Shown here: piece after piece, positions 13,258 through 26,591 of the stretch | Layout: each line of letters starts with the position of its first letter | Numbering within the stretch: position 1 is the first letter of the stretch | Source: Quercus robur | Taxonomy: Eukaryota; Streptophyta; Magnoliopsida; Fagales; Fagaceae | Assembly (NCBI RefSeq): GCF_932294415.1 | Contig: NC_065536.1 | Span: 11,335,974-11,399,973, forward strand | DNA: 64,000 bases | Reading direction: 5' to 3' | Made by a program: the position numbers and the translations under genes | The notes under the pieces: generated by a model | What the model was told of the DNA's origin: nothing | What the model saw: only the letters and a program-made list of their open reading frames with translations | The model's database searches: none

Positions 13258-14798
13258 AAAGGTTACATTGTGTAAGACATGGACCAAAGAAAGAAGGGCA
13301 TTCGAGCCATACTTCCTCCTCTACCTTCGCCATATTTGCCAGGCAAAATTTGCCAAACAATGAAAATTCTGAAAAATTTTAGCCGGACAGCACGCATCCA
13401 AACTTATTTAGTTAGTTAGACTGTTTTTGAAAGTCAAGTTTGACAAACTCGACTTTGGGTTGGATTATAGACACAATAGTGGCGTTTTTTTTAGTGGCGT
13501 TTTCTATAAACGCTGCTATAGCAACTAAAAAACGCCACTATAGTGTGCGTTTTCCAAGCCCAAAGTCGAGTTTGCCAAACTCGACTTTCAAAAACAGTCT
13601 AACTTACTAAATAACTTTGAACACGTGCCACACACACCTAATTTTTTCCTAAAAATGGTCTGTTTGGCAATTTTTTCCTATTTGCCATAACAGAAAGCAG
13701 CTCTGTTGGCACCATGATCAACAAAAGCAAAAGATGAAGCACCAAAGTGTGAACAAAATGAGCCGAATATCGTCCACTAGGAGTGCCAGATCAGAATAAT
13801 TGGGGGGTAGGACCCTAGTAGCTTTGATGGCTTGCACTACACATTGTTTGCCACATTAAAAAACAAACTCTCTGTGAATTCATTATTACCTTTCCCCACC
13901 ACTGCTTTACTTCTTGCAGAAACCACTGTGCCCCACTGGTTCCTGGCAACAAATCTTGTGACCACAACTTCATTTGATACTCGAAGACCCACTAGATTAA
14001 ATGCTTTTTCAGACAAAGGAATAAAGGATGGCCTCCCCCAAAAAGAAAAAGAAAAAAAAAAAAAGAAGACCGAGGGAAATATTTGGCTTTAAAGATGCAA
14101 TAAAACAAGGAGACACCAGCCTTGTTTAGCCAGGAGAGCATCATTAAAAAACCCTCAAGTCCCTAATTATATTCCTCTCAAATAACTTGTTTCTCATTGC
14201 CTTTTGCAGCTCTTGTTCTATCTATATTCTTCTGTCAGAATCTCTCTTTTCAATTAGTCATTTTCTATACAAGTTTATTTCCTACGTGCCATCCCCTTAG
14301 TAAACAAAGCATTTTAACTTAAGGTTTCTTATTTATCGAACAGCATTTCAGAACACACCCTAAATAAATAAGCAAATAAATAAATCAACTTCGTCACAGA
14401 AATTTTGCAGGTTTTCCAGACCAAAAATGTTTGAGCCCCTATTGGGCAAAAAGTAGAGTTACCTATGAAGCCTAGTTAAAAACAAAACAAGGAATAGAGA
14501 TCTTATTCATTCAAGATAAAAGCCACAAACACTCAGACTTTTGGGATTATTAGGTAAATAGAAAATTCTAAAGCTACTATTAATATCAATTTTATTAAAA
14601 AATGTCTCACAAATTGACATGACAATGAATATAATAAGTGTCACATCAACAATATAATAAATAAATTCCTAGATTACTTATTTTGTTTTATGTTAAAAAA
14701 TTAATACATCAGTTTGTAAGGTCTATTTACTAAACTGTAAACTTCTCTTAGGTACATATGCCACGTCTCTGCGTGCTGCTTACATGAACTTCTTGTCA
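12188..14798. other. Intergenic region between convergent APP2 and LACS genes
   Basis: Contains the 3' ends of two convergent genes and no recognisable protein gene. An open stretch at 13832-14092 has no recognisable domain and ends in a lysine homopolymer, so I treat it as chance. The one clear structure is the nested inverted repeat at 13404-13614. A CT repeat lies at 13226-13250. Confidence 0.7.
13404..13614. mobile_element. MITE-like nested inverted repeat
   Basis: Arms of about 60 bases (13404-13463 and about 13555-13614) are near-perfect reverse complements. Each arm contains its own palindrome, GTCGAGTTTG paired with CAAACTCGAC. The centre holds further inverted copies of AGTGGCGTTTT. 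The transcript would fold into one long hairpin. This looks like a small non-autonomous DNA transposon; the AGTGGCG motifs recall CACTA-type subterminal repeats, but I cannot define a target duplication. Confidence 0.7.
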
Positions 14799-16430
14799 TC
14801 ACATTTTCTGCGGTTTTGGATCTGATTTAGAAAGCTCAGCATACATGTCTGATATTACTTTGGCAAAGTATGCTTTTGCCTGAGGCCTCTTGATCTGCAA
14901 CATAATTCAAGTCAATACATTCTCAACAATGCTTTGTTTTGAGTGAAAACAGGTGGCTAAGAAACCAGTCCAATCCACTTTCCTTTCGTCTTTTGACATT
15001 TAAATGGTGCATTAGCGTTATGGGGCCTATGGTCTAAGAGGAAAAAGAATAATCTGCATACCTTGAATGTTGGAGTGAGAAGGCCATTCTCCAAGGTGAA
15101 TGGTTCAAGCACTAAAGTTACAGCTTTTGCAAATTCGAAACCTCTCAACTGCAGTTATAACAGAAGCTTCAAAACTAAGGACTACTATAGAAGCTAAATA
15201 GTTTAATAGTTTATCTTCAAAATTACCTGGGCTTCCATTCCAACAGCATCCATTTCAGCAAGAACTGCAGCTCTCGCTCTGGGATCATTGCACAATTGTT
15301 CTAGATTTTCATACTGCAGAAATATGGAATTTGAAAAGATTGGTAGAAAGAACAAGGAAAAAAGTAAAACATTCCTTCATTGTCCATTGATGCCTCATAT
15401 GGAACCATAATGACTCTAGGCAGAGTACATAAATAATCATCATTGAAGAATGTGCCTCCAATCACATTCAAGCACTCACACCAACTCAACTCAGCTTCTT
15501 GTAAGAATAAAAAGACAGTTAAAAATTCCTTGCACTACAAAATGCAAAAAATACCCATTGAAATTGGTGGACAACTTTACCTAATCAAAATTGTATGAAT
15601 GGGTCTTGCAAACCTTGAAACAAGTTTTCTAAACAAACTAAAAATTGATGCTAACAAGAACTTATGGTTCAACAATATAATATGGTTTATGCTGTGCATA
15701 ATGGTTAATGACAAAAAGAGACGAAACCATATGTTGATTTCTAAATGGCCTTGAAAAGAGAACTGTTTCAAACAAGAATGTCTTATTCAAGACCTATATG
15801 ATTCAAAAAACAGCAAAAGATTAAATTTTGTGGAGTCAACCACCTTGATGCCTTCAGACGCAGCCCAAGCTTCCATTACATCTGGATCCACTGCAACTAC
15901 AGCTACTAGACTCGAGTTCAAGCTATTGCCTAAGAACAAATTAAGCAGTCAGCATTGACTAGCAGGGGAATTCGATATACAGAATAACTTCCATTTCCTT
16001 ACCATATATGAAACATTGAGAAACAAATTTGCACTTGGTATATACATTCTCAATCTTCTCTGGTGCTATGTACTCACCCTGTGCCAACTTAAATATGTTC
16101 TTTTTCCTGTTATGAGTTGACAACAGAAATTCAATAAGATCATACAAATTTCAGATTTTATTCAATTGTCATATTTCAATAAAATGATTTCCAGTCAGAA
16201 GACACCCAAAAAAAGGAATTATTTTTCTGATGGTTTAAACTTGCTGCAATGAGACAGACAAAGACAGAGCCCAATAATTTATCCACAAGTTACCCTGTAT
16301 CTACCCAAAAATTATCTTATTCATCATAGAGCAGGCTTAGGAGATACTTTCTCGTATCTAACAGTATGTATTTACAGTCCTGTTACCACATACAGGATAT
16401 ACAGAGGCAAGTTAGCTTATTACTGATGCC

Positions 16431-16462
<32 letters not shown>

Positions 16463-19400
16463 AATTCCCTCTCCCCTAACATCTTTTGTATCAGGCACAT
16501 TTTGCAAGCATGCAGTTGGACTTAAAACTACATATTCTCCCCATGCTTGCCATGAGTGCTAATATGTCAATTGTTATTGAGTGAGAAACTGGACTATCCA
16601 CATGGTTATCCTCATCATGAAATTTCAAAATTTATTCTGTGAGCTTATGGATAATGTGAACTAATAATGTGATATTTAGCATGCATCACATGCACCGGAG
16701 GGTATTTTCTGACAGTGAGCATGACAATAGATTGATTTTTATTTAGGTAAAAGAAAAAATGTTTTACTATTGCTTTTGACCATCCCATACAAAATTAATT
16801 AAGTGCACAGCCAAATGCCATATCTTTCCCTGTAAAGTTATACATATTCATCTTTCATGGAAAATGATCCACAATGTAGTTAGAACTTAGAAAATTGACA
16901 GTTCAACTAGCAAACTCCAAATCTCAGAGATAATAGTTCTTGACTTTACATTGCAATTTAAATGTTTAAGAGCACTATAAGCAATGCTATTTATTTTTGA
17001 ACAAAAAACCAAGCTGTGCCAATATCAATTCTTTTAAATATCATGATAAAAATTATTAAAACACTACCTATCAATAATCTTAAGGCGGCCTCCAGGTAAC
17101 CATGACCCAATGTCTCCTGTATGCAGCCATCCATCATTATCAATGACTTCACTCCTGTCCAATCAACTTTACAGTCAGGTAGATTCAAATAATAATATAT
17201 TTTAGTTCCATAAAATAGTAATGTATGCAAGAAGAGTACGTTTGGACTTCATTTTTGTAGTAGCCTTGAAACACAATCGGACCCCTCACACAGATCTCAC
17301 CACGAGGATGAGGCTGATCTTCGGAGGTGTAGTTCATTTCAGGAACATCCACAAGTTTTATTTCTGAAACCGAAAAAAGGAAAATACAGCTAAGCACAAA
17401 GGAATGCAAACATACTGACAAAGGAGAATCTGAATCTGGTAACTAGAAACCAAAATCCAATCAAGCGTGATTGCACCATAATTTTCTTTGATTATCTTCA
17501 ATGCAATGAGTCAAGAACTTACCACAGGCAGGACTAGGGGACCCAACATGACCAGATAAATTGTCACCCACATCCATTATGCTTATGACACAAGAAGTCT
17601 CGGTCATGCCATATCCTTCAAGTACTTGACAGCCAAAGCACCTGTTATTTGTGGAGACATCAGTCCTTATTAACATTCAAACAGACAACCATTCTACATT
17701 CTATAGTGCATTCTTCAACTTACACCCTCAAAAAGTCCATGATATCTGGAGACAATGGTGAAGCACCCGATCCCAGAAAACGGATCCGTCCTCCAAGCTT
17801 TTCCTTTATTTTATTGAATACTAACCTGTCCCACATTGGTGATGGATTCCGGCCTGAAATCATTACAATTTATTTCTTTCATCATGTGAACTCTACGTTG
17901 TTCTTGTATTTTATGATAATGGAGGGCATGGGACTTAATAAGAAGATTATGCTATAATATGAAAAGGGTGTAGTTATGAGCACCAATACCACTCATTATG
18001 GCTTGCTTCTTTGAGTTGTAGGCAGCTCTAAATAGTCCCTCCCTTAGCTTTCCAGAATTTGCTACAGCATTTGTAATTCTATTACAATAAACTGAATTAG
18101 GCCTGCAGTTACAATGCAAATAGCAAGCAAATGAGAAGTTTAAGCAGCACCCAGCCATTAGCCATGATTACCCATCATATATTCGATTATACAATCGAGG
18201 AACACTGCAAAATATTGTTGGTCTGAGAGCAGCCAAGTCATCCATCAATTTCAAATTGTCCTGAAAACAAGGACACAGTTATACGTGAACTGGAATAAAG
18301 AAATAACACGAACATTATTTAAACCTGTTAAAAAACCAAAAACGTGCAACACCAAGGAACTTGCTGTATACTGTGGATCAACATTTATAAAGCACTGAAT
18401 ACTTGCTGTTTTGACAGTTAATCAAATTTTATAACCATCTGAGCCACATTACACTCCCTTACTGTTGTGCTATATTTAAATAGTGTATTTCTAAATGAAT
18501 TGCCAATATGTCTGGTTAATGTGAAAATTTAAACATTGAATACTTGCATGTTCATAAGAACTAAAACCACAATAGCAAGTTTTGTTAAAAGCTGCACCAA
18601 AAGTACTAAGGTTTTATACTAACTCAGGAACTAAAGCTATTGTCGTATGGAATACAGTAGAAATTGAGTGTCAATGGCCAGGACCAACACTAGCTTGAAT
18701 ACTAGAATCCTGAAGTCTTTTTTCTTCTTTTTTTTTTTTGGTATGTAATGCAATAGGAGTCTCATCAACTCAATGTTTAGAAAAATTAAACCTTAAAAAC
18801 TTATCACTTTGTATTGTGAAATGCCAGACTTTAAATATGACAGTTCAGTCAAACAATAAACAGGAATATATGAAAAAATGCAATAGCATTTGTGAAATGC
18901 CAGAATTTCGCCTATTGTATTATGTAGTTCATATATTTACTCTTTTGAGTTTTGACAGACTAGAATGCCAAAATAACATGCTGAACCCATGTTATGGGAA
19001 AAAGGTACAAGCATAAAAACATTATTTAGTTCCTAGTTCCCTCCATTTGTATGACATATACAGTGTGTAATTTAACTGACATTTATGCTCAAGGTTTTCA
19101 ACCTCGAGTTACTAAAGATTCGATATTCAAATGTACCACATACCCCTTGGTAGAAACCAACAGCACCACCGTAGTACACTAAGATAAATTGGTTTGTTCG
19201 TTCATAGATGTGTGCCAAAGGAAGATACGAGAAGTAACTGTGAAAAGTAGGATATTATTAAATAAAAATAATATTTCAAGATTAAAAAAAAAATTGAAAT
19301 GACTTTCAAATTGACTTCATATTCTATAAGAAATTATGGCACTCACACATCAGAGGAATTGAACTTGATTGCGCGACAAAAACCAGCAGCACTCGCAATC

Positions 19401-22400
19401 AGGTTTCCATGTGTCAATACGACTCCCTTTCCAAGAGGAGAAAATAAAAAATTGAACCATAATTCTATATTACTTAGCACATGGTTAAAAATGTAGGTAG
19501 CAAAAATAGCCACAGTTGAGAGTTAACATTCATACACAAGTTCACTACCTTTGGTGTTCCAGTAGTACCACTCGTGTAGCATATGGTTGCAACATCTTCA
19601 GGTTTAGGAGGGCAAAAAGGCTGCAGACTACTGCGGCCCTAAAAGAAAATCATCTGTAAGGTGATGGAAAAATATAAACTCCTTCACATAAATATTCACT
19701 CCCACAAAAAGAAAGAAATTAAGATATCAATTTTGCATTTGAGATCAATGATCCACAAGACCAGTTATGGATTGTGAATGGAGTAAAAAACTAATCAGGT
19801 TTGTGAATGGAGGTAAAAACTAATCAGGTTATAGTATTTTGCTTACATATAATCATTCTAAGAACATCAAAAGGATAGTCAGAACATCTGAAAATTTTAT
19901 AACAAAAAATTCAAATCAACAGAATTGAAAAATATAAAGAGACACTGCGTGCATGAAGCAGACAATTTGAATGTGGTACATCGAAACCAAAAAGGCTAGT
20001 ACCCTACCAATTTAGTTGTGTTCAACTTTTACTACATGGAGTATCCAAGTGAATAAATGGCTACATTGGCATTTTCCATGGTTTGGGCTTACAATCCAAT
20101 AATCCCAAAATTATGTGATTCAAATGAATTCTAAGCACGTCATGACCAGGCTATGAGTATATTAATATGATCAGAATGTCTAGTACCCTACCAATAATCC
20201 CTTATATATCTATGTTTTCCTTTGGTCAGGCTATGAGTGTATTGATGTGATCAGAATGTCATTCTTAGAAGAAAATAAGAGGGAAAATTCCAATCTTACC
20301 TGACCGATTAGTTTCAAATATGAGACAAGCTTCACTCCAGATCCAGAAGGAAGAGAAGGCAAATATTCGTCTACACCTCCCACTACCTATGTCATCATGG
20401 ATGCAGGGAAAAAATATAAGAAAACTGGGTTACAAGGATCAAGCACTGTTTTGACTTCAACAAGAATACTGCAAAGAGATTTGAGAAGTACACACCACTA
20501 TAAGACGTACAGATGGAATCCCAGATAGGAAGCTCAACAACTGCAAGTTCCAGGAAAAGGGATAAGATACATTTGCAAATTGGGAATCAAAATTTATTTT
20601 ATCAGTGATTAAAAAATGTCAAAGAAATGTAGAATTGAGATTCGATTAAGGACAAGAAGCAACATGAAAGTGGTTAGGGAATCCACTTTCAACTAGATCA
20701 CCGAAGCTTATAAGCAAGGACTGGTGATGGAACTTCAAAATAGCAGGAACAACTCTGTTTTAGGGTTATAAGGTATACTAGCAGCTAAATTTTTGACAAA
20801 AAATACTGAAATAGATCTTAAACAGAAAAAAGACATCATGCTTCTTAAAACAGGAAAAAAAAAATTACACATGTGAACTAAACCTGAAGCATTAAGCAAT
20901 CTATTTGTAATGAGTAACCTAAAATCCAAATCACTGACTCAGCATTTTCAACTGGAATTCCATTTTTTTGGGGTAAGGTCCTTATGCTGAAAATTGTAAA
21001 GAAATGTTATTATAAGGCATTGATTTGGTTCAAATAAGAAAAAATCTACAACAATTCACATCTTCCCCACTTTACATTCCCATCATTATCTTTTTACTTG
21101 TGAAGCTTAGAAACATGCTGAAATGTATTAGAATTCCTTCTCAGCTAGCAGCAATACACACCAATTTAAGCACTCATCTTTAGCTAAGCACAACCTAATG
21201 TACGCAGCTTAAAAGAAGAAAAGATCAAACTCACAGTGTTCAAAGTCTGTGGGACACAAAAAATAGCCTGTATATCAGCATGATTCACAACATACTGAAC
21301 TGCATCTGGGCCTGCACTAGAAATTACACAGTCAGAAGTCAGAACAGGGCTCATAGATTAGGAAAGATACATCCGGACTTATAGATACTCACCAAGAGTG
21401 TCATACAGGGGAACCGAGATATATGAATATGATGAACAGGCAAGATCCACAATCAGCCACTCTGGTCTGTTTATAAAATAAAGTCCAATGGAAGCTCCCT
21501 GTTCCATGAGAGACCAGACAATGGAATCATATTTACAGTTATAAAATATTTCACGATATGACAATTTCTAGCTGGGTATGCAGGTCCCTAACATAAATTG
21601 AAGTTTATATGCAGGCTAAATACCAGACACAAGAACAGGAGTTATGAGCTTATTCAAAATATGTTCAATAAAAATGGGGTCCTTAAAAACCAAGAATCTA
21701 AAGTGCTCTACAAGTTAGTCACCTTTTGAAACCCATGATACTGAAGGCCAGAACCAATTGCTTTGCAAGCAGTCCCCGCTTCGCCATATGTCATCCATTT
21801 GTACCTTCATTTGTCAGGAACATGCCACACAATCTTACGTGGAGAACACTAATAATGTACAATCAAATTGATCTACATGCTTGAGTAATTGATAACTTAC
21901 TCTCCAACCGTACCATCTTCCCGAATTCGTGTACCCAGGTACTTGTAATCACGGAAAGATTCAACAGCATGCCTGTATTCACAATGTTCTCTTGTTTTAC
22001 AGTAAATTCAGGCGAAAATCTCTAAGCGTACATACAGTTGTAATTACAAAAGCAAAATGAGCAAACAGCAACAAGCACATTGTATTTACTAGCAAGAGAG
22101 TAAGAACACTCACACAAAGTTATCATGCAAAGTCCCAATTTCAGGATGGTCGGCAAATCTAGTTACAAGCTCCAAAGGAGAACGCACTGATCTGCCACCA
22201 ATGAATAACAAAGTCCTCACATTGTCAGAACAAAAATAAAGTGAAAATAGTTAGCTACATGAAATGAAGCTAATGGAAGTGAAAAATAGAAACAAGCATT
22301 ACCTATACACATTCCATTTTCCTGTTTGCAATTTTTCTGGTAGAACTACACTGTACCCCTGGCCTGCTCAAAAGGTCAAACCCAACATTTTGATACAAGA

Positions 22401-23534
22401 GCATGCATTAATACAAAGAACACCAAATAAATAAATAAAATTTTAAAAGCCAATTGTAATCAGGGTTCGAATCCACTGTAATTATATATCAATAAATCTT
22501 AATACACACTTGCTATTACACACCCAATATGCACTCTTTTTTGAAATCGTGTTTTAAAACACGATTTCAGTTAATAGTTAAAATTCAACTTAGGTCATGT
22601 CTAAAAAGATAATTTCTGTCAATGTGGCAGTGCGTAATCTTATTACACACTTCCTATTTGCACACCTACGCGCTCTTTTTTAAAATCATGTTTTAAAACA
22701 CGATTTAAGTTAATAGTTAAAATTCAACTTAGGTCATGTCTTAAAATATAATTTCAGTCCATGTGTAAGTGCGTGTATGGTGAGCATGCAATAGCAAACA
22801 TATATATATTTGGGTCCCGTTAACAAATGCCTTAAAATATTTGATAATAGACCATTTTACTATTTTAGGAAGGTTTTGACCACTTTAATAAAAATATATA
22901 AAACGGTGTCAAAAAAGTCAATTGCTTTTTCTTTTTCTATAAAAAGATTCTTAAAAAGGGCTTTGAGCATTCGTTAACTTTTTTCTTATATACATCACAT
23001 AGAAGCAAACGAGATGATCATTATCTTTTTATTTTAATTTTTCAGCCCAAAAAAAAAAAAAAAAGTTTTTTTTTTAATTTTTTAATTGTAACGCTTTATT
23101 AAGAAAACAAAAACGCATGGAAGAACAGAACGCCCAAAACGACAGCATTTCATTGCTTTCGCGATTTTTCAGGATTTTATTTTTTCGGGAAAAAAAAAAA
23201 TCACGAGAATCCGTTAATCTCGAGCTACGGACCAAACGTGGCCTAAGCATCACAACAACTCACATAGCTCCAAAACTCAAAACTTACAAAGCTACAACAT
23301 CATCTATATTCAGAGCTTCCATACTTCAATTGGTTGTTATGCTTATCAAACTCCTACACACACAAACATACATACATACAGGTAGAGAGAGACAGAGAGA
23401 GAACCGTGAAAGAACTCAGCAGCAGTGAGGTTTGGTTGAACGTGAGAGGAAGAGTCGTCGGAGGAGGCGGTGGAGGAAGGGAGGAGGTGGCATTGAATTG
23501 CATGGAGGCGACGGTGGGCTTGTGATTCCAACAT
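14799..23534 (-). CDS. LACS6: Long-chain acyl-CoA synthetase, peroxisomal (LACS6 type)
   Basis: Activates long-chain fatty acids to acyl-CoA through an acyl-AMP intermediate inside peroxisomes, feeding beta-oxidation during seedling growth. Exons, 5' to 3': 23534-23405, 22363-22303, 22191-22114, 21972-21901, 21804-21723, 21498-21393, 21311-21235, 20540-20499, 20386-20300, 19638-19549, 19426-19347, 19237-19144, 18260-18172, 18078-17990, 17853-17724, 17641-17523, 17363-17240, 17154-17068, 16106-16003, 15929-15844, 15313-15227, 15148-15062, 14894-14799. The sum is 2097 nt (698 aa; Arabidopsis LACS6 is about 700). A PTS2 nonapeptide, RLHAIQCHL, lies at residues 9-17. The AMP-binding loop [11 protein letters not shown] is at about 266-276, EGYGMTET at about 444-450, GWLHTGDIG at about 525-532 and [20 protein letters not shown] follows. 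The C-terminus is PKPQKM, not a strong PTS1, which argues for LACS6 rather than LACS7. All splice sites are GT/AG and phases agree throughout. Start chosen as the first ATG giving the PTS2. Confidence 0.97.
22501..22785. repeat. Two-unit direct repeat, each with a long palindrome
   Basis: In LACS intron 1. Units start near 22501 and 22641 (about 140 bases each) and share blocks TACACACTT, GCACTC/GCGCTC and TTAATAGTTAAAATTCAACT. Unit 1 contains a perfect 26-base palindrome at 22543-22568 (arm GAAATCGTG, centre TTTTAAAA, arm CACGATTTC). Unit 2 has the same with a mismatch at 22682-22706. The origin is unknown; a decayed MITE or a dispersed satellite-like repeat are both possible. Confidence 0.8.
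23386..23403 (-). repeat. CT-rich tract (GA on + strand) at the LACS exon 1 donor
   Basis: A GAGA-rich run just inside LACS intron 1. It makes the exon 1 reading frame look as if it continues into SLSVSLYLY. The true exon ends at 23405 because joining 23405 to 22363 restores the family sequence [15 protein letters not shown]. Confidence 0.6.
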
Positions 23535-25594
23535 TTTCTCGGGAAAATGTTCGAGAAAGAAAGAATTTTCTCAGAGAAAGAGAAAGAAGAGAGAAAAAAA
23601 GAAATTATTGGTGGGAAAGTTGGTCTATCTTGTCTGTGTGTCGTTTGCTTTACGTTACAAAAACTTATCAGAATTTAATAAATAAATAAAAATATATAAT
23701 AAAAAAAATATCAGAAAGTGGAAAAGGCACGCTTTTTTATAATGTGATTATTTAGATGATATATAAAATTATATATCATATGATGATTGATGAGGATGAC
23801 AATTTATAAAGATAGGCTTCACTTTTGTTAAAGATAAGACTATTTATTAGCTTATCCATCAAGGAGAATCTAGTAATTTAGTTCATACCGTTGTGCTGTG
23901 TTTGGTGTTTTAATTTGATGATAAGGAACAAAATCATTAAAAAAACGGACGTCATAAGTTGAAATTCTATATAAAAAAATATCTAAAATGATTCAAAAAA
24001 AAAAATCAACAAATCTAATAAAATCGATTCTCCTGAAAAATGAAAATGCTTTTTTTTTTCTACATTTCTTTGTTCACTATTAGGCTATATATTTACTACT
24101 TACTATTAAATTCACTAAAAAAAAAAGCACACATTAAAAATTTATTTTAGCTATTTTAATACATCATTTTATTATATTCTTTACATCACATTTTCTATAC
24201 TTTAATCACTTTATTTAAATTATTTATTTATTTATTTCTTTTTACCCTTTTTTTTATAGTTCCCAAGTTCCCACAATCATATAAGAGAGAGAAAGTTTGA
24301 GTAATGCCCAACCATCACATAATTGACATAAGAGAGAGAGAACAAGTATGAATAAAAAAAATACCCAAAATATTAATAGTATTCTTGCTCGTTCACTGCT
24401 ATTATTAGAATGTTGATGTAGCAAGCATTTGATACATCTTATGAAGGTCATTTTTTGTGTTTGGTGTGTCTGATGCTAGTGCAATAATGGTATTTGTTGT
24501 GGTACTCCATGATCATCGGTTCTTCAAACTCCATTCCCTCCTCCACTATTTACCAATCTAACAAATAATTGCCTATTCCTTGCAATTTTGTTTTGATTAG
24601 GGTCTACTTTTGTCTAATAAAATGCAAAATGTATTGTAATTCTTTTTTCTTACACCTTCATTACTTATTTTGTAAATGTTTGGTTAGGAATCAATTTTTA
24701 CATTAGTATTGGTCCCTTAATTGCCTTTTCAGGTTCCTTGAGATGAATTTTCAATATTTTGTTGCTAGCTCAAAGTGAATATTAGGGATTGGGGTTCAAA
24801 AATAGCTAATTTAATAGGACTTTTTGTGAAATGTGCTAGTTGCAAATGAGCATGAAAAATCCTAATTGACCAAGTTACAAATTACTTGCTTAAAGTTACC
24901 AATCTATTCCAATTGAATTGAATCAAAGTGCATCATTTCGAAATTAAACAGGGTGAAGTAAATCATCTAGAAGTAGAGCGTACCATCTCAAATTGAAGTA
25001 AGGTGTAGGAAAAATATGATTCAAGTCTGCTTGATTAGTCTAACACTAAATTGCCTCAAAGTAAACAATTAATTTGATCAAACTTAAACTAAGAACTACT
25101 AATTGCATCAAACTTAGATACTTGATTGAAATGAGAATATGACTACAAGGAAATCTAACTTACAATCAAAAATTCTTCTATAGACATAAAAGACTATTTG
25201 ATTACAAACTACTCTTATATACGAATTTAACTCTAATGATCTCACGAGTGCTATGGTTTGTGCTCTAATGGTCTCGTAAGTGCTTTGGTTTGTGCACTAG
25301 TTGTGCTCGATGTCCTATCCTTGTAAAACAAGGCCTTTATGAGTGTGTAACTTATGTTTGTATATGAAACTATCTATTATATTATTTTAAAAAAAAAATT
25401 GATGTGTCAAAATTTTTTTTTTTTTTTTTTTTGAGAAACTGATGTGTCAAAATTATAATTGATGTTTTAAATATAAAAAACAATTTAGACTCAATTAATA
25501 TATATATATATATATATATATAACTTACGCGGCAAACTATCATGAGGTTAACTAAAAGTAAACTTCTTTGATTCTTTATATTATAAATTTAATT

Positions 25595-26591
25595 TGTTAG
25601 GACATATGTGATTTGATATTAGGAACATATGTCAATTTAGAATTGGCTAATCTTTTGACAAAACGCATTTTACTTGTAATTGGGTAAATCTAGGATGTGT
25701 TTAATACTTCAAGGAACAAGGTTTCAAGTTCTGGTGTTAAAACCATGCAAATCTGTCCAAAAATCAAGTGGAGAAGTGTTGGATTTTAAATCTCGATAGC
25801 TAGTATCTATCAAGGTTTAAAAAGCTGTTTTAGCCCGATACTCGACAGTTGTTCGACAAATAGGGTATCTATCGAGGTTTATGGAATTCAATTTTTTGGA
25901 GCTGATTTTCATCCAATCTGTATGTATATGTTTGGCATTTCTTTTCTCACAACCCTAAACATATATAAATATTATTTTAAGAGTCGTCAAAGGTTGCGCA
26001 AGTGTGAAGCAAAGTTTTGTTCATGCAAATTGTGATCAGAAACAAAATTTGCCCTAGTTTATCTTTCTCTTGAAGAAACTGCTTTGTTTGTACACCGTTA
26101 GGTTTTGTGACCAAGAAGTTTCGTGATCTTCATTGTGTGATGAACTGAAAAACTTTGCAGTCAACATCTTTCTCAAGTTGGTGATTAAGTCGCGTACTAA
26201 GATCCGCGCATCTATTGGTTAGTTATATACTGGGAGCCATGCATTAAAATGAGAGATTGTCACTATAGAACAAGTCCAATTGGGTATTGGGGTAAAGTTT
26301 CAATTGTAGGTTGGTATAAGGTACTGAGATTCCTTTACTTGTAACCACTTGTTGTGATAATGGTGAATTATCGGGAGTGGTGACCTTAAAATCACCTGGT
26401 GAAATTTTTGTCGTGTAGGTTTTCTCCATTTGTAAACAAATCACCATGTCAATTTAATTTCCGCTGCATTTAGTTAATTGGTAATTTGTTTGTGCTACCA
26501 TGCGTATTGCTTGCTAATTAAATTAATTAATTAACTTGACCAATTAATTTGTTAATTTATCACAAGGGGCCAATACATTCTTGACATATCA
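25595..26591 (+). mobile_element. Solo LTR (997 bp) with 5-bp target duplication
   Basis: Begins TGTTAGGACATATGTG and ends CATATCA, so it has the TG...CA termini of an LTR. The five bases before it (25590-25594, TAATT) and after it (26592-26596, TAATT) are identical, the target duplication expected for an LTR retrotransposon. There is no internal region, primer-binding site or second LTR, so it is a solo LTR left by unequal homologous recombination. The + orientation is inferred from LTR-like order only. Whether copia or gypsy cannot be decided from an LTR alone. Confidence 0.85.

Noticed and set aside
13832-14092. 86-codon plus-strand frame between APP2 and LACS
   Set aside because: No domain, ends in a Lys homopolymer from an A-rich run, and no start context or homolog that I recognise.
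17649-17957. 102-codon plus-strand frame inside the LACS gene
   Set aside because: Antisense shadow of LACS exons and introns, with no conserved motif.
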